From NCBI GenBank assembly GCA_024195585.1, contig SWBL01000195.1:1-64000 (forward strand): a DNA stretch of 64,000 nt, given 5' to 3'. Below, piece by piece: positions 10,773-21,832 of the stretch. Below the pieces are notes generated by a model. That model did not search any database and had not been told where the DNA came from. It saw only the letters and a list, made by a program, of their open reading frames with translations. The number at the start of each line of letters is the position of its first letter. Within the stretch, counting starts at the first letter, position 1. Source of the stretch: Aureobasidium sp. EXF-3400. Taxonomy: Eukaryota > Ascomycota > Dothideomycetes > Dothideales > Saccotheciaceae. The translations under genes and the position numbers were made by a program.

Positions 10773-11840
10773 CTATTGACCCTTCTGGGAGCGATTGATG
10801 GCCACCATACCATCTACACCACCGTTGTTGTCGTCCAGGACACCGCCCTTCTGTAGGATGCTGATTGTGTGTTCCACCACACCCGAGTCTACACCTCGGA
10901 CATTGTCTGCAAACTTGACCGTCTTGAGCCATGCATTGGCGTCCTCTTGCGAATACTCCATGGTACCAGTAATATGCTCGACCGACTCTTCCTGATGCTC
11001 GCGGAAGTACTGGACTCCTTGATTCAGCTTCTCTGCCATGACTTCTAACTTCTTGTCTTGAGCGTCTCTCGCTGCGATCATCCAGCTAGGCCAGGGGGTA
11101 TAGATGTCGCCGACTCGCTTCAACTCGCCATTGTCGTAGAACTTTTTTGTTGTGAACTGTGGTCGGGAAATGTCAGTATAGCTCACGGTCTCCCTTGACT
11201 CCGGACATCACTTACGTGCTCCCACATGAAAAAGTCGGCCTTGTCTCCTTCGTTGACGCCATTTCGCAGAGCCTTGAAGTCTCCCAAAGGAACAACTTCG
11301 AATGGCGACTTTGATTTCTCCAGCCATCCCTTTTGATCTGCAAGGACGTATGACATGACATAGGAGCCACTGCCGATGCGTGAGACACCGACTCTCTTGC
11401 CATTTAACTCATTCTCGTCATTGATGGAGCTCTTGTTTCCTACACTGATGGCCCAACATAGAGGACTCTCGACGTATGTTCCTACTAGCTTGTATGCGGG
11501 AGTCTCTTTGCTTGCGTTTGTCTTTCCCAGGTCTGCTACGAAGCCTTCGGTCAAGCCGATCGCTACATCGATGCTGTTGTCCTTGAGAGATGCTGTGAGA
11601 GCGCCTGTGCCGGTGGGAAAAGGCTTGATGTCGGCCTCGAGACCGAAGTGTTTAATGGCGAAGTGGAGCGGTGTCGAGAAGTGCTCTTGTGCTTTGTGTT
11701 AGCTTGATATGAATGGAGCCGCCGGAGAGATGCTCACCAGGAATGTATCCTATGCGAAGCTTTGGTGTAGTCATTCTTGAGGTTGTAGCGAATCCGCGGG
11801 CTGTGATGTTTCTAGTGGATACAAGTCTGCTTGAGAACAT
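10773..11840 (-). CDS. Ca3427-like periplasmic-binding-protein-fold protein
   Basis: Member of the SsuA/THI5-like type II binding-protein superfamily, best matching the fungal Ca3427-like group; its ligand is not established. The conserved start LRIGYIPEHFSTPLHFAI is clear after splicing, followed by TGTGALTASL, DVAIGLTEGFV, VGVSRIGSGSYVMSYVLA and the late PWPSWMIAARD. Residues 1-23 (MFSSRLVSTRNITARGFATT) are Arg/Ser/Thr-rich without acidic residues, which suggests a mitochondrial targeting sequence. Exons 11840-11738, 11685-11216 and 11156-10773; introns 11686-11737 and 11157-11215; about 318 aa. Convergent with RRP15; upstream neighbour PPX1 starts 154 bases away in the opposite direction. 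Confidence 0.82.
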
Positions 11841-11994
11841 GTCGTGGAGTCAATTAGAAATGGTCAATTCAATTGCCCGAATATGTCACCCCACAATCAT
11901 CATCATTGATGACATCCATGTCGCAGGTGACCCTGTTCCCTAGTTCTTCCTTACCCAAGGCCCTCCCTCGGATAAAGGTACATTTTCATCAGCG

Positions 11995-13326
11995 ATGGCA
12001 ATTCCAAGGAACTCTCTCGGAGCTTTTCTCAAGCAAGCAAAAGCCAGCTTGAAAAGAGCCATAGACCAGAAGGAAAAAGTCACTTTGGTTATCGGCAATG
12101 AATCAGCTGGTAACTTTCCCTACTCATGAATTTGTAGTACCACTCCTAACGATCGGATAGATCTCGACTCCATCACAAGCTCGATTGTTTATGCATACCT
12201 GAGGTCCATCACACACTCGACACGATCTCCGGCTACCCTTCACATACCTCTTCTGAACATACCCAAAGCGGATATAAACCTAAGGCCCGAATTGCTCACT
12301 CTGCTGCCTCATGCAAACATCTCGCAAGACCATCTCATCACCTTGGATGATCTTCCTGGTCTCGACTCCATCAAAGAAACTCTGGCTCCGGAATTGACCA
12401 GATGGTTCCTAGTCGACCACAATGCTTTGCAAGGGAAACTTGGTGCCATCTACGCTGATCGCGTGGTAGGCGTTATCGACCATCACGCAGACGAGAACAA
12501 AGTTCCCAAGGAGACTGGGGACGAACCTCGTGTTATCAACACCAGCGGAAGTTGCACCAGTCTGATCATAAACCATTGCCGCGAAACTTGGGACAATCTA
12601 TCAACAGGCACCTCTTCTACAGGAGCAGCTCATGCGCAAGGCGATAGCTTAATGGAAGATGAAGCTGTAACTTCACTCTGGGATGCACAGGTAGCTCAAC
12701 TTGCTCTTGCCTCCGTGCTCATCGATACCATCAACCTCCAAGATGAACACAAAACCACGCAACACGACGAGCGCGCTGTCACCTACCTCGAAGCCAAAAT
12801 CAACCTCTGCGCAAAACTCGCAGCTCAATTTGACAGAACCGCCTTCTACGACGAAATCAACGAAGCGAAAAGAAACCTCGATTCTCTCACTTTCGAGGAG
12901 ATACTGAGAAAGGACTACAAACAATGGACAGAAAACGGATTGAACCTAGGCACAAGCGCAGTCGTTCAACCCATCACATTCCTCAAGCGCAAGATCAACA
13001 AGGACGATAGTTCTACGGACTACAAACCCCTTCTGGAAGCTGCAAAGGAATTTGCTCGCGAGAGGGACTTGTGTGTTTTCTCCATCATGACGGGATATGA
13101 ATCTTCAGAAGGAAAGTTTGCCAGAGATTTGGCTGTGCTGGCTGTCGATGAGAAAGGAATCGCCATCTGTAAAAAGTTCAGTGATGAGCCTAGCAAGAAG
13201 CTTCAGCTGGAGGAAGTAGACGCGGATGAGGGCGATGGACATTGGTTCCATGTTTGGAAGCAGGGCAATCTTTCTTGTAGTAGAAAGCAAGTTGCTCCTT
13301 TACTTAGAGAGGCCATGTCGGCGTGA
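11995..13326 (+). CDS. PPX1: Exopolyphosphatase, DHH superfamily
   Basis: Hydrolyses terminal phosphates from inorganic polyphosphate. The metal-binding motifs of the DHH/DHHA2 family are present: NESADLDSITSS (made only after splicing), FLVDHNALQGK and GVIDHHADENK; the C-terminal DHHA2 part includes the LRKDYKQW block and KKLQLEEV. Exons 11995-12109 and 12161-13326, intron 12110-12160, about 426 aa, close to the yeast enzyme. Divergent from the Ca3427-like gene. Cytosolic by family; no targeting signal seen. Confidence 0.92.
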
Positions 13327-13614
13327 TCTCGTGGTTAGAGACATAAGAAAGTAGATTAGAATATGTTGTCTTCAAATCTGGATATAGAATCTTTTCACAT
13401 ATCAGCTATATTGTTCCAGCGCCCTTTACTCAAGATGGTACATTGATTAGATGATATGTAAGTGTAGAGATCAAGAGCTGGCCCAATGAAGGTGTTGTTC
13501 TCTTTGGCAGGGTCGGACTTCTCTCCACAAAATCCAAGCCCCTCCAACCCACTTTCCATCGCCGAACCTCGGAATAATACACTCACCTTCCTCTTCCCTC
13601 CATCAACACAACTA

Positions 13615-14189
13615 ATGTTTGCACTTCGACAAGCCGCTTTACATCTCACCAAACGCAGCTTCTCAACTACATCACGCACCATGTCTCAAAAATTCGAATG
13701 GATGGTTATTTTGCCCGACAATGTCGGTGCTTTGGATAAGAGGATGGCTGTTAGAGAGTACGTGCTTCTCAATTCACTCTTTGCACTACACCACATCTGA
13801 ATGATACATCATTTATCTTTTGCGCGTGCTGCTGTTGAGTGGAAGTTCATGTAGTCTCGGACACATTATTGACGCAAGAACAGACAACATCTCGCAGCCG
13901 TCAAGCCCAATGCCGAAAGCGGGTTCTGGGTTCTGGGCGGTGCAATGCTCGAGGATGTCCCTAAGGAAGGCTCGCCTTTGAAGATTAATGGATCGGTTAT
14001 GATGGCTGTGGCTAGCTCCAAGGAGGAGGTTATGGAGAAGATCAAGAGTGATATTTATGCTGACAAGGGAGTTTGGGATATGGATAAGGTGAGTTCATTT
14101 GCTTTGGAGACGGGCATGAGAGTGTGTGCTAACGATGTTTCTAGATTCAGATCTTCCCTTTCAAGTCGGCTATTAGATCTGCTTTGTAG
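13615..14189 (+). CDS. YCII-domain protein, mitochondrial-like leader
   Basis: Small protein of the YciI-like fold, a dimeric ferredoxin-like family whose members are often called putative dehydrogenases without proof. The matches are FEWMVILPDNVGALDKRMAVRE, then QHLAAVKPNAESGFWVLGGAML and IFPFKSAIRSAL. The first 22 residues (MFALRQAALHLTKRSFSTTSRT) look like a mitochondrial presequence; a second Met (MSQKFEW) would give a cytosolic form. Exons 13615-13757, 13884-14088 and 14145-14189; introns 13758-13883 and 14089-14144; 130 aa. The first intron is 126 nt, long for this window. Confidence 0.83.
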
Positions 14190-14914
14190 AGACTAGATGA
14201 TGGAGGAGAGGAATCTCAATTATGTTTTGCAAGTCGTTTGTACATGATGGCTAGCTCTACTTAACGCAGTCACGTCTTATAAGACAAATACTTTCCTGAT
14301 ACTGACACATCTTACGTGAGAGTCTATCGACCTGCATCATCCTTGAGCCAGGGTTGACACTGTTCGAGTGCATTGCCGAGGATGCTCCGCCCAGCCACTC
14401 CAAGAGCTCTCCATTTCCATCGCTCTTGTCGCTCGCACAAGTGATGGCTTTCATTCCATGTTTCCATTGTCCGGTACCGGCATATATCTACTGCCGAAAC
14501 ACGCACGTATTCGTGTGAACTTGCGGGATGTTCATCTTTAGCCTAAATCTCTGGCCCCAGCTTCCCACACCCCGATCATGATGCGGATCAGAGGTGGAGA
14601 AATCGCGGGGATCTTGACGTCTTGACATTCCATCCCGCTTCTCTGTGGACGGAGAAAAAGCTTGTGCAGCATGGCAGACCATGCTTTCTTCTCTGCCGTG
14701 TAGAGCAATGCGAGGGCTGGATGGAACTAGTGGGACTGTGCAGTCTTGCGCTGTACCGATGCCGTAACCGAGACAGGCTGTATGATGATGATGCTTTTCT
14801 CACAGGCTCTTGTGATTTGGGAGAGGGGAGATGCAAAAAGTATAAGAAGGTAGGGTTATCCTGTTGATCTTACTTGACAATACTTTTGTGTATTACCTTC
14901 CACATACGAACATC
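14190..14914. promoter_or_regulatory. Upstream region of the CE16 esterase gene
   Basis: About 725 bases downstream of the YCII gene. The last 60 bases before the ATG include a TATAAG element at about 14840, a plausible core promoter for the esterase. No gene seen in either strand. Confidence 0.4.
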
Positions 14915-16097
14915 ATGTCTACTTTCTCATTATCAGCATTGATTGCTCTGTCCTCCGTGGCATCAGCATGGCCACACTTTGGTCCTCCAGGAGGCCCTCC
15001 TCCACCACCTCCTTCTCCTCCAGGCTCCAAGCCGTCTTCCTGGGGCCTCAAGAAATTCACCAGTCTCGTTGCTTTTGGAGACAGTTACACCGATGACTCT
15101 CGTCTCTCTTACTTTGGCTCTCACAATGGCAGTGCGCCTCCGGTTGGTTGGGAGAACCCGGCAAACTACCACTCGGCGGATGGTGGTCGTCCTTGGCCTC
15201 AATATGTAGCTCAGTACTCCGGTGCCAAGGTCTATAACTACGCCGTGTCTGGAGCAGTGTGCAGTAACGACATTACTCCTCGTACTTTTGCCAGTATCGA
15301 TGCTCTCTTCCCTGATATTCAGGGCTACGAGGTTCCTGCATACCTCGCAGACAGCAAATACGTGTATCCCAACGGCACAAAGGCTTTGAACATTCCTGTG
15401 GACTCAACTGTCTACTCCATCTTCATCGGCACCAACGATCTCGGAAACTATGCCTTCATCGACGATTCTCAGGTCGCTGGCAAAGTCATCCCCGACTACA
15501 TCGACTGCGTCTACGCCCAATTCTCCCGCCTCTACGACTCAGGAGCCAGATACTTTGTCCTGCAAAACGTGTCGCCTTTGCAATTGAGCCCTCAATATGG
15601 CTTACCCAGTAAAGGCGGTTTGAACGCAACCCAATACTGGCCTGAGAAGATCACCAAGAACGCCACAGAGGTTTCGGGAAGAATGCTCGAGTCTGTCACT
15701 ACAGTCAATGATGTGTTCAAGTACCGTACTCCCTACGAAGTCTTGCTTGCCAACAAGTTCCCCGGCGCTCATTTTGCTCTGATGGATATGTATGGATTGG
15801 TAAGTTCTCTCCCTACCTCCACCTCTCTGCAGAACGCAAGAAGCTAATAAAAGGCAACAGATTACCGATATGTACAACAACCCTGCAGAGTACTTGAACG
15901 GTACTAACCCTACTGTGACTGGCTATGTCAATCACTGCACCACCAATGGCACGGATTGTGTTGCTGCGACTAACCCGGACTCATACCTTTGGTATGATCC
16001 GCTGCACCCTAGCGAGCAGGCTGATCGTGGTTTTGCGAGAGCGTTTATCGATGTGGTCAATGGAAATAGCAAGTGGGCTACTTATTACTCTGCTTGA
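14915..16097 (+). CDS. Secreted SGNH/GDSL esterase, CE16-like
   Basis: Likely extracellular acetylesterase of carbohydrate esterase family 16, acting on acetylated plant polysaccharides or oligosaccharides. Residues 1-18 form a signal peptide (MSTFSLSALIALSSVASA). A Pro-rich linker follows, then block I FGDSYTDD (nucleophile Ser57), the oxyanion block near GAVCSND, block III GTNDLGNY and block V DPLHPS (Asp341, His344). Several NGT/NAT sequons are visible. Exons 14915-15799 and 15861-16097, intron 15800-15860; 373 aa. Translation from the upstream ATG at 14864 is possible in frame but would bury the signal peptide, so 14915 is chosen. Confidence 0.9.
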
Positions 16098-16224
16098 TGG
16101 AGATGTATATATATGTATAGGCTTTCATCAGCTCGATTCGATAATATTCATGCTTAATCTCGTTGTTGGGTCCCACACTGTAGCACTGAACTGTCATGAT
16201 CATATGTGCTTGAAGCTCTCTTGA

Positions 16225-17525
16225 CTAGCAACAAGTCACAGGCATGGTCTTCCTCAACTTGTCATAGATGACAGCCGCTTTTTGTTTGGCACTGCCCTCG
16301 ATAGTGACTTCTGCTGGACTGACCCAGCCATCCTTGGTGCGAAAGAATACACGTTTGTCCTTGTCATGTCTGAAAATCGAGATTGCACCAGGGTCGAGAG
16401 GATGATTGCCCATTCTAAGGATAGGTCCTTTGGCTTGGACTTGTTCCCAGCAAGCGTCGGTTGAGTCCCCGAATCCATGGAAGGTGATTCGTTTTGTCGG
16501 CGCCAAACTTGTGTCTATTGCGAACAGTCGGCCAAGCACACGATCTCTGAGAAGAATTTCTGAAGACGGCCAGCGAAAGTTGACATGGCGGTCCTCTGGT
16601 TTGATTTTCCTGGCATGACGAGGGTACTCTGTTGATCCGTCCAGCTGTCCGAAAATATCGTTCCTTGTATTCCTGAGGCTTCTACTAGCTGCAGGCTTGA
16701 TATCGGTGTCTGTAGTAAAACTGCCTGTCGTAATGCTTTTGTAGAGCATTTCTGCACCGAGTGGACCAATCCAAGACAGTAGTGAGTCTAAAGTAGCAGA
16801 AGCATCTTCCGGGATGGAGAGTCCGGGAGCAGCAGTCTGGTCAATAATCCTCCCCTGGTCGAAATGCTTAGGATGCAGTGTTTGTAAGGTTACGCCAGTT
16901 TTGCTCAGTCGTCGCAGTAATGTGTGATGTAGGGGAGCTGGGCCAGGTAAGCTGAAGGGACACGATGTTAGTCAGGTCTACAGAATATTGGACATTGATC
17001 AAACAATTACTCAGGAAGCATTGAAGGGTGCACATTGAGGCCGCCGTACTTGGCTGCGTTCAGAATGCGTGGCGGGACAAGCAAGCCAAAGGAAACCGCA
17101 ACGACCATGTTGAAAGGTTGAGGCGGCGTCCAGCCAGTGAATGTGTCGATCTGATGTACATTGAGATCCAGCTCTGTGCTTGCCACACTTTTGATTGGAA
17201 CTATGGATGCTCAGCGAATGGAACTAGACTGAGTGCGAAATTGGCTACCTTCTCGAATCTGCTTTAGTCCCCGACCAACACGCTTGTCCTTCCTACAAAC
17301 CACATCGATAGAGGCTACTTTGTCAGGATTCTCTTTTTTGATTTTGTTCAGTGCCTTCAGCGAATATATGCTGAACTCATCGGCGCCACAGAAGAGTACC
17401 CGCAAAGGGTCATGCTGGGGCGAGCTTGACAGATACCGCCTTGACGACCCACAACTCCAGTTTGCGGCGAATCTGCTTCTTGCGACTGAAGATGCAAGAC
17501 CCGCAATCCGCAACACCATCTTCAC
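16225..17525 (-). CDS. FMT1: Methionyl-tRNA formyltransferase, mitochondrial
   Basis: Transfers a formyl group from 10-formyl-THF to initiator Met-tRNA for mitochondrial translation. N-terminal presequence (MKMVLRIAGLASSVARSRFA), then LRVLFCGADEFSIYSLKAL, DRRVGRGLK-type loop, and the catalytic block GGLNVHPSMLPDLPGPAPLHH containing the family Asn and His; the later HFDQGRIIDQ carries the catalytic Asp region. The C-terminal half is degenerate relative to bacterial enzymes, as usual in fungi. Exons 17525-17249, 17200-17011 and 16951-16225; introns 17201-17248 and 16952-17010; about 397 aa. A second ATG lies two codons in. Divergent from the L31e gene across 216 bases. Confidence 0.88.
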
Positions 17526-17741
17526 AGACGATATGGTTAGAATTAATGGTTGACGGACGTGGTCGTATGGTTGGTTGGTTTACCGACTAGATTCGGAAGG
17601 CGCACGTGACTGCCACGAAATTGCCAAGGCTCGCTTGGGATTTCAACTTCGTGGGAAAATCTTGCGAAAGTCCATCTCCGCGACGACTTTGAAGAGCATC
17701 TCGACAAGCATACCGCCCTCTCGCCCAACGACGACGTAAAA

Positions 17742-18348
17742 ATGTCCACCACCCAGAAGACCCAGAAGCCCAAGGCTGGCCGTTCCGCCATCGCCGATGT
17801 TGTCGCTCGCGAGTACACCATCCACCTGCACAAGCGTGTACGTTCAGTTTGATGAAGTCCATCAATGGCCGCTCTCCAACATGAGCTGGTATCGGGCGGA
17901 AGACTGATTCCGGATTTTTAAATAATATAGGTTCACGGTGTTTCCTTCAAGAAGCGCGCTCCCCGCGCCATCAAGGAGATCAAGGCCTTCGCTGAGAACG
18001 CCATGGTAAGTCTAACTCTTCTTCCTTGTCTGCTGATGTGTCTTGCGCGCGTGCAGAGTCTTTCTGATGCAATGCGCCGTGCAAGCACTTGCGACACTTC
18101 CTTCACAAGCTGAGATGCTGACTCGTTCTTCCTCCTTCTAGGGCACTCGCGACGTCCGCCTCGACCCCCAGTTGAACAAGAAGGTCTGGGAGTGTGGTGT
18201 TAAGGGTGTTCCTTTCCGCCTCCGTGTCCGCATCTCGCGCAAGCGTAACGATGAGGAGGGCGCCAAGGAGAAGCTTTACTCCTACGTCCAGGCCGTCAAC
18301 GTCAAGGACCCCAAGGGTCTCCAGACCACCGTTGTTGAGGACGCATAA
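17742..18348 (+). CDS. RPL31: 60S ribosomal protein L31e
   Basis: Component of the large ribosomal subunit at the peptide exit tunnel. The sequence [24 protein letters not shown] followed by [23 protein letters not shown] and [20 protein letters not shown] is the full L31e family. Exons 17742-17837, 17931-18005 and 18142-18348; introns 17838-17930 and 18006-18141; 125 aa, the usual length. Codon choice is strongly biased toward C-ending codons, as expected for high expression. The introns (93 and 136 nt) are longer than average here, a common trait of ribosomal protein genes. Confidence 0.97.
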
Positions 18349-19521
18349 GCGTATCGCTCACGGGATGCTGGATACTTGACTTGATGTTTTTTTCAAAAAG
18401 GAGGGCGCTGGTCAATTGGAATGGGAATGAACAACTGTTTTTACATTTTTTACTGAGCTGGGATGCATCGGTTCACGGCCATGAACCATGGAGTCACGAT
18501 ATGGCGGTGGGAAAAGCAAAGTACTTTTCTCATGCTGCTTCAAAATACCACAACAAATCAGGAAAAAAACAGTTCGACCCTTCCTGTGATACTTCTCGTC
18601 TTAGTGACATGTGATACTTGAAACTGTTCCATGCGGTTTGTGTTCGAGTCTACACAATATCAAATACCTCGTGCGATCAACAAAGCATTGTTGCCTTCAC
18701 TGCAATTCTTTATCTTATCTTCATCATGTTCTCAAGATCGCTGAAACACTGTTTCCTGGTTAAATGACACCCATAGTATGCAGGAGTCTGGTCCGCTCTT
18801 GTCCGTCTGCTACAAAAGACGTTTAAGACCGATCACCGGTGGTTGCGAGGTCGAATCCTCGCAGCTTTGCTTCAACAACGTCGATGCATCTCAAACAGGT
18901 CGGTCGTGCTAGTCTCAAAACCAACGATGCAGCTTGCAAAGGTCCAGTTTCCGAGTACTCGGGAGATCACCAAGCCACTGTTGTACTCGAGTACTCCTAC
19001 GCTTTCTCGATCAGATCTCCATGAACAACCTGTGGATTCAATATGCATATCCTCGAAATACCGCACAGTCTCTACCCAACAACGCAAGGATCTGCGAGCA
19101 ACGCCTAGATAAATTGAAGGCGATTGAAGGGACTTGATGTTCTGACTCTTCAAGAACATCTGTGATCACGAAACCGCAGTCGCGACCACAAAACGTTTAA
19201 GCACCTACTCGGTGGTCAAACGATTCCACCCAACGACTCCCCGGCTTGGCGATTGAATAGGCTACATCTTGCTTGAGGAAGATCCTCCGAGTCAGAGGAT
19301 CACCGAACATGGATTGTATGTAAACGGATATTTGTACAGCAACAGTTTCACGGTGACAGGGCAACCAATGCTCACCATGTTGCGAGTCAGTCGGCTCTTA
19401 GCACCCATGTCTCCTCACGGGGGTCTACCTTTGACTTGGTGTCTTCTATCAAACTTTCTCTCTCCAGCGGTCTAGCTACGGTTTCCGGAACTCTGGTGTC
19501 TGGTGTACTCGAGCTTTTAAC
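18349..19521. other. Intergenic region with a tRNA-like repeat
   Basis: About 1.2 kb without a supported gene. Two related sequences sit at about 18819-18870 and 19187-19235, both beginning ACGTTTAAG and containing a CGGTGGT block; the first also carries a hairpin resembling a tRNA T arm (GCGAGGTCGAATCCTCGC). Neither folds into a full tRNA by eye. The open frames here have no recognisable content. Confidence 0.35.
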
Positions 19522-21832
19522 ATGACTTCGACTGAGTCCATCCTGAAGCGTCTGGCGGAAGTGGAAGCTGAGAAAGAACTATTGCGAGCCCGACTCGTAT
19601 CTGCTCGAAGGGACAAAGGCCAGAGAGAACTCCGAAGACAGATTGTCGTCGTACCAAACTCGGACGACAAATCACCCATAGCAGCACTTGAGAAGGTCAC
19701 TGGATGGCTTAACAGACCAGCGAAACAAGCATCACAATCACCCCTCTTGGACATCTTCATACAGCACGAACGATATAGTCTCGTCTTCTACAACATATAT
19801 CAGCGCCTCGGCATCAGAGATATCATTGCCATCAGTCGAACATGCAAAAGACTATCATCTTTCTATAAGAACATGCTACCATGTCGATGGAACATCAACC
19901 GCAGGCTTTCACGGTTCGTAAATGATGTGAAAGAGTTTAGATCGAAACTAGGAGAAGCAGAAGCTCTGATATCTGGCACTTTTGCCCTCTTATTCTTTGC
20001 CCAACTTTATTGGCTGGATTCTGGATTGGATATCTACGTTCGGCAAGGATCAAAGGCCGACAACTTGATTCGATACATTGGAGAAGACAAGAACTATAAG
20101 TTCGATTACAGCTATGGTTGGTCGGATGACGACCAGCATCGTACTCTCACCAAGGTGGGTTCAATGTGCCACTAAATATTTCATCTCTTGCGTGGCTGAC
20201 CATGCGAAGGTCCTCATTTTTCGAAGAGTTGTTCCGCCCGGATCACCACAAATACGGTTCCATCTTACCCGGACATTACCGCTGCACAGCATCTTGACCG
20301 AATGCGCCTTCTCGACAGCTCACGTCAACACTATCACATGGAATAAGGCATATTGCATGTTTCCGAATGTTACATTCGTTGACCGTCGAATGTATTTCTT
20401 GCACAACCCGGATGAAGCTATGGGACAGATCTTGAACAAATATTCAGCTCACGGATGGCGTACCTCGGATTGGGTGGATTACGACCAAGCGAAAGGATGC
20501 AACAAACCTGGAATTCAAGAGAACTTCAGGAGAATTGGGGACTCGTCGACCTGGACTATACCGCTCAACCTCTACAAGATACGCACACCCCCTTGTCCGG
20601 ACTCTGTACTGGAAAGCTGCACATTTCAGATCTTCCCAGACTCTGGGCCTCAAGAATCACGGCATGCTGTCACAGGACTCAAGACCTTCGGCATCGGCGC
20701 GCAAACATTTTCATGCTGCATGTTGAAGCAACTCTATACATTCCACGCACCGGACATCAGCTGGATTGTGTTTCTGCGAGAGAAGCTTAGTCGCATGATC
20801 ATGCTGGAACTGCTCAAAACTGGAGATATCGCCCTGATTGCCATCGCAAGGCGACCAGAATTCACGTCTAACGATCACAAGTGCTGTCCTCTTCTGAGGT
20901 TGTGGCCTCGATTCAAAAGACCTAATGATTGGGAATGTGTTGACCACATGATACCTGCTTGGCTCGAGGAGTGGAGAACGGCTAGGAGAGACAGAACAGG
21001 GAGCATTGATCTAACACCACATCCTTTGACTATTGTCCAATCCAAGAAGCAACTACGAATCTCACCAACGAAGACTCCTGAGTCTGCACCGCCACCGATA
21101 CCTCCACGCGCAAGATCTTTGACGACAAGCAGATTGCCATCGAGGCCTATACCACCACCGCTCTTGAGCTCGAGAAGTGATAAATTCCCCATTTCCTCGA
21201 GGACAACTTCAATATTCTCTGCGGGACCTCCACGTTCGATCTCAGTCAGTCACCTAAGCCCACTTAAAGAAACCCTTACCAAACTACCGACTCCCGTTAA
21301 ACCATCACGTCGCATTGTGTCGGCTCAATGTCAGCAATCGAAGCCCGGGCCCTCGCTTCTTGGAACTTCCTCTTCGTCTGTGTCCCTATCCAATATACAT
21401 CCCGCACATCGTTCGAGTGAGCCACGGCGCGATGGACCGCAAATCGCCAGATCAGCAACAGCAGTGCAACTGAATAGGTCAACAATATCACCTCAGGATA
21501 CTACACCGCCAAGCTCGCCCGAGAAGCAGAAACCCGACTACTTCTCTCTCATACACAGGCGACCAAAGGCACCCAGACCACTGCCTCTAAATCTATCCTC
21601 GGCAGAATTCGGTCCCCTCATACCCGGTCTTCTGACACCACCACCGGATGTGCCTCTACCACCCTTACCCGCTGGACATCATCCTAAAAGATCGCCTTCA
21701 TATCTTATCTCGCATTTACCATGGTCGTCATCCGAGAAAAAGTTCCGCAACATTCAGAGTAAACCTGGTTCTTTGAGCTCCGTCTCTACTCGGTCTGAGA
21801 AGATGATCCCGGGAGAGATGAACTGGATTTGA
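19522..21832 (+). CDS. F-box-like protein with proline-rich tail
   Basis: I do not recognise an orthologue. The first 40 residues form a short coiled coil (ILKRLAEVEAEKELLRARL). An F-box-like segment follows at about residues 85-115 (VFYNIYQRLGIRDIIAISRTCKRLSSFY). The middle 330 residues are a globular region rich in Trp, Cys and aromatic residues with no named domain. The last 270 residues are disordered, with many PPxPP and SP motifs (PPPIPPRARS, PPPDVPLPPLP), which could bind SH3 or WW domains. Exons 19522-20154 and 20210-21832, intron 20155-20209; the join TLTK/VLIF keeps one frame; about 751 aa. An SCF adaptor role is inferred only from the F-box-like part. Confidence 0.65.

Noticed and set aside
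18840..18860. tRNA gene suggested by GAGGTCGAATCCTC
   Set aside because: The T loop is one base short and no matching acceptor, D and anticodon arms were found.
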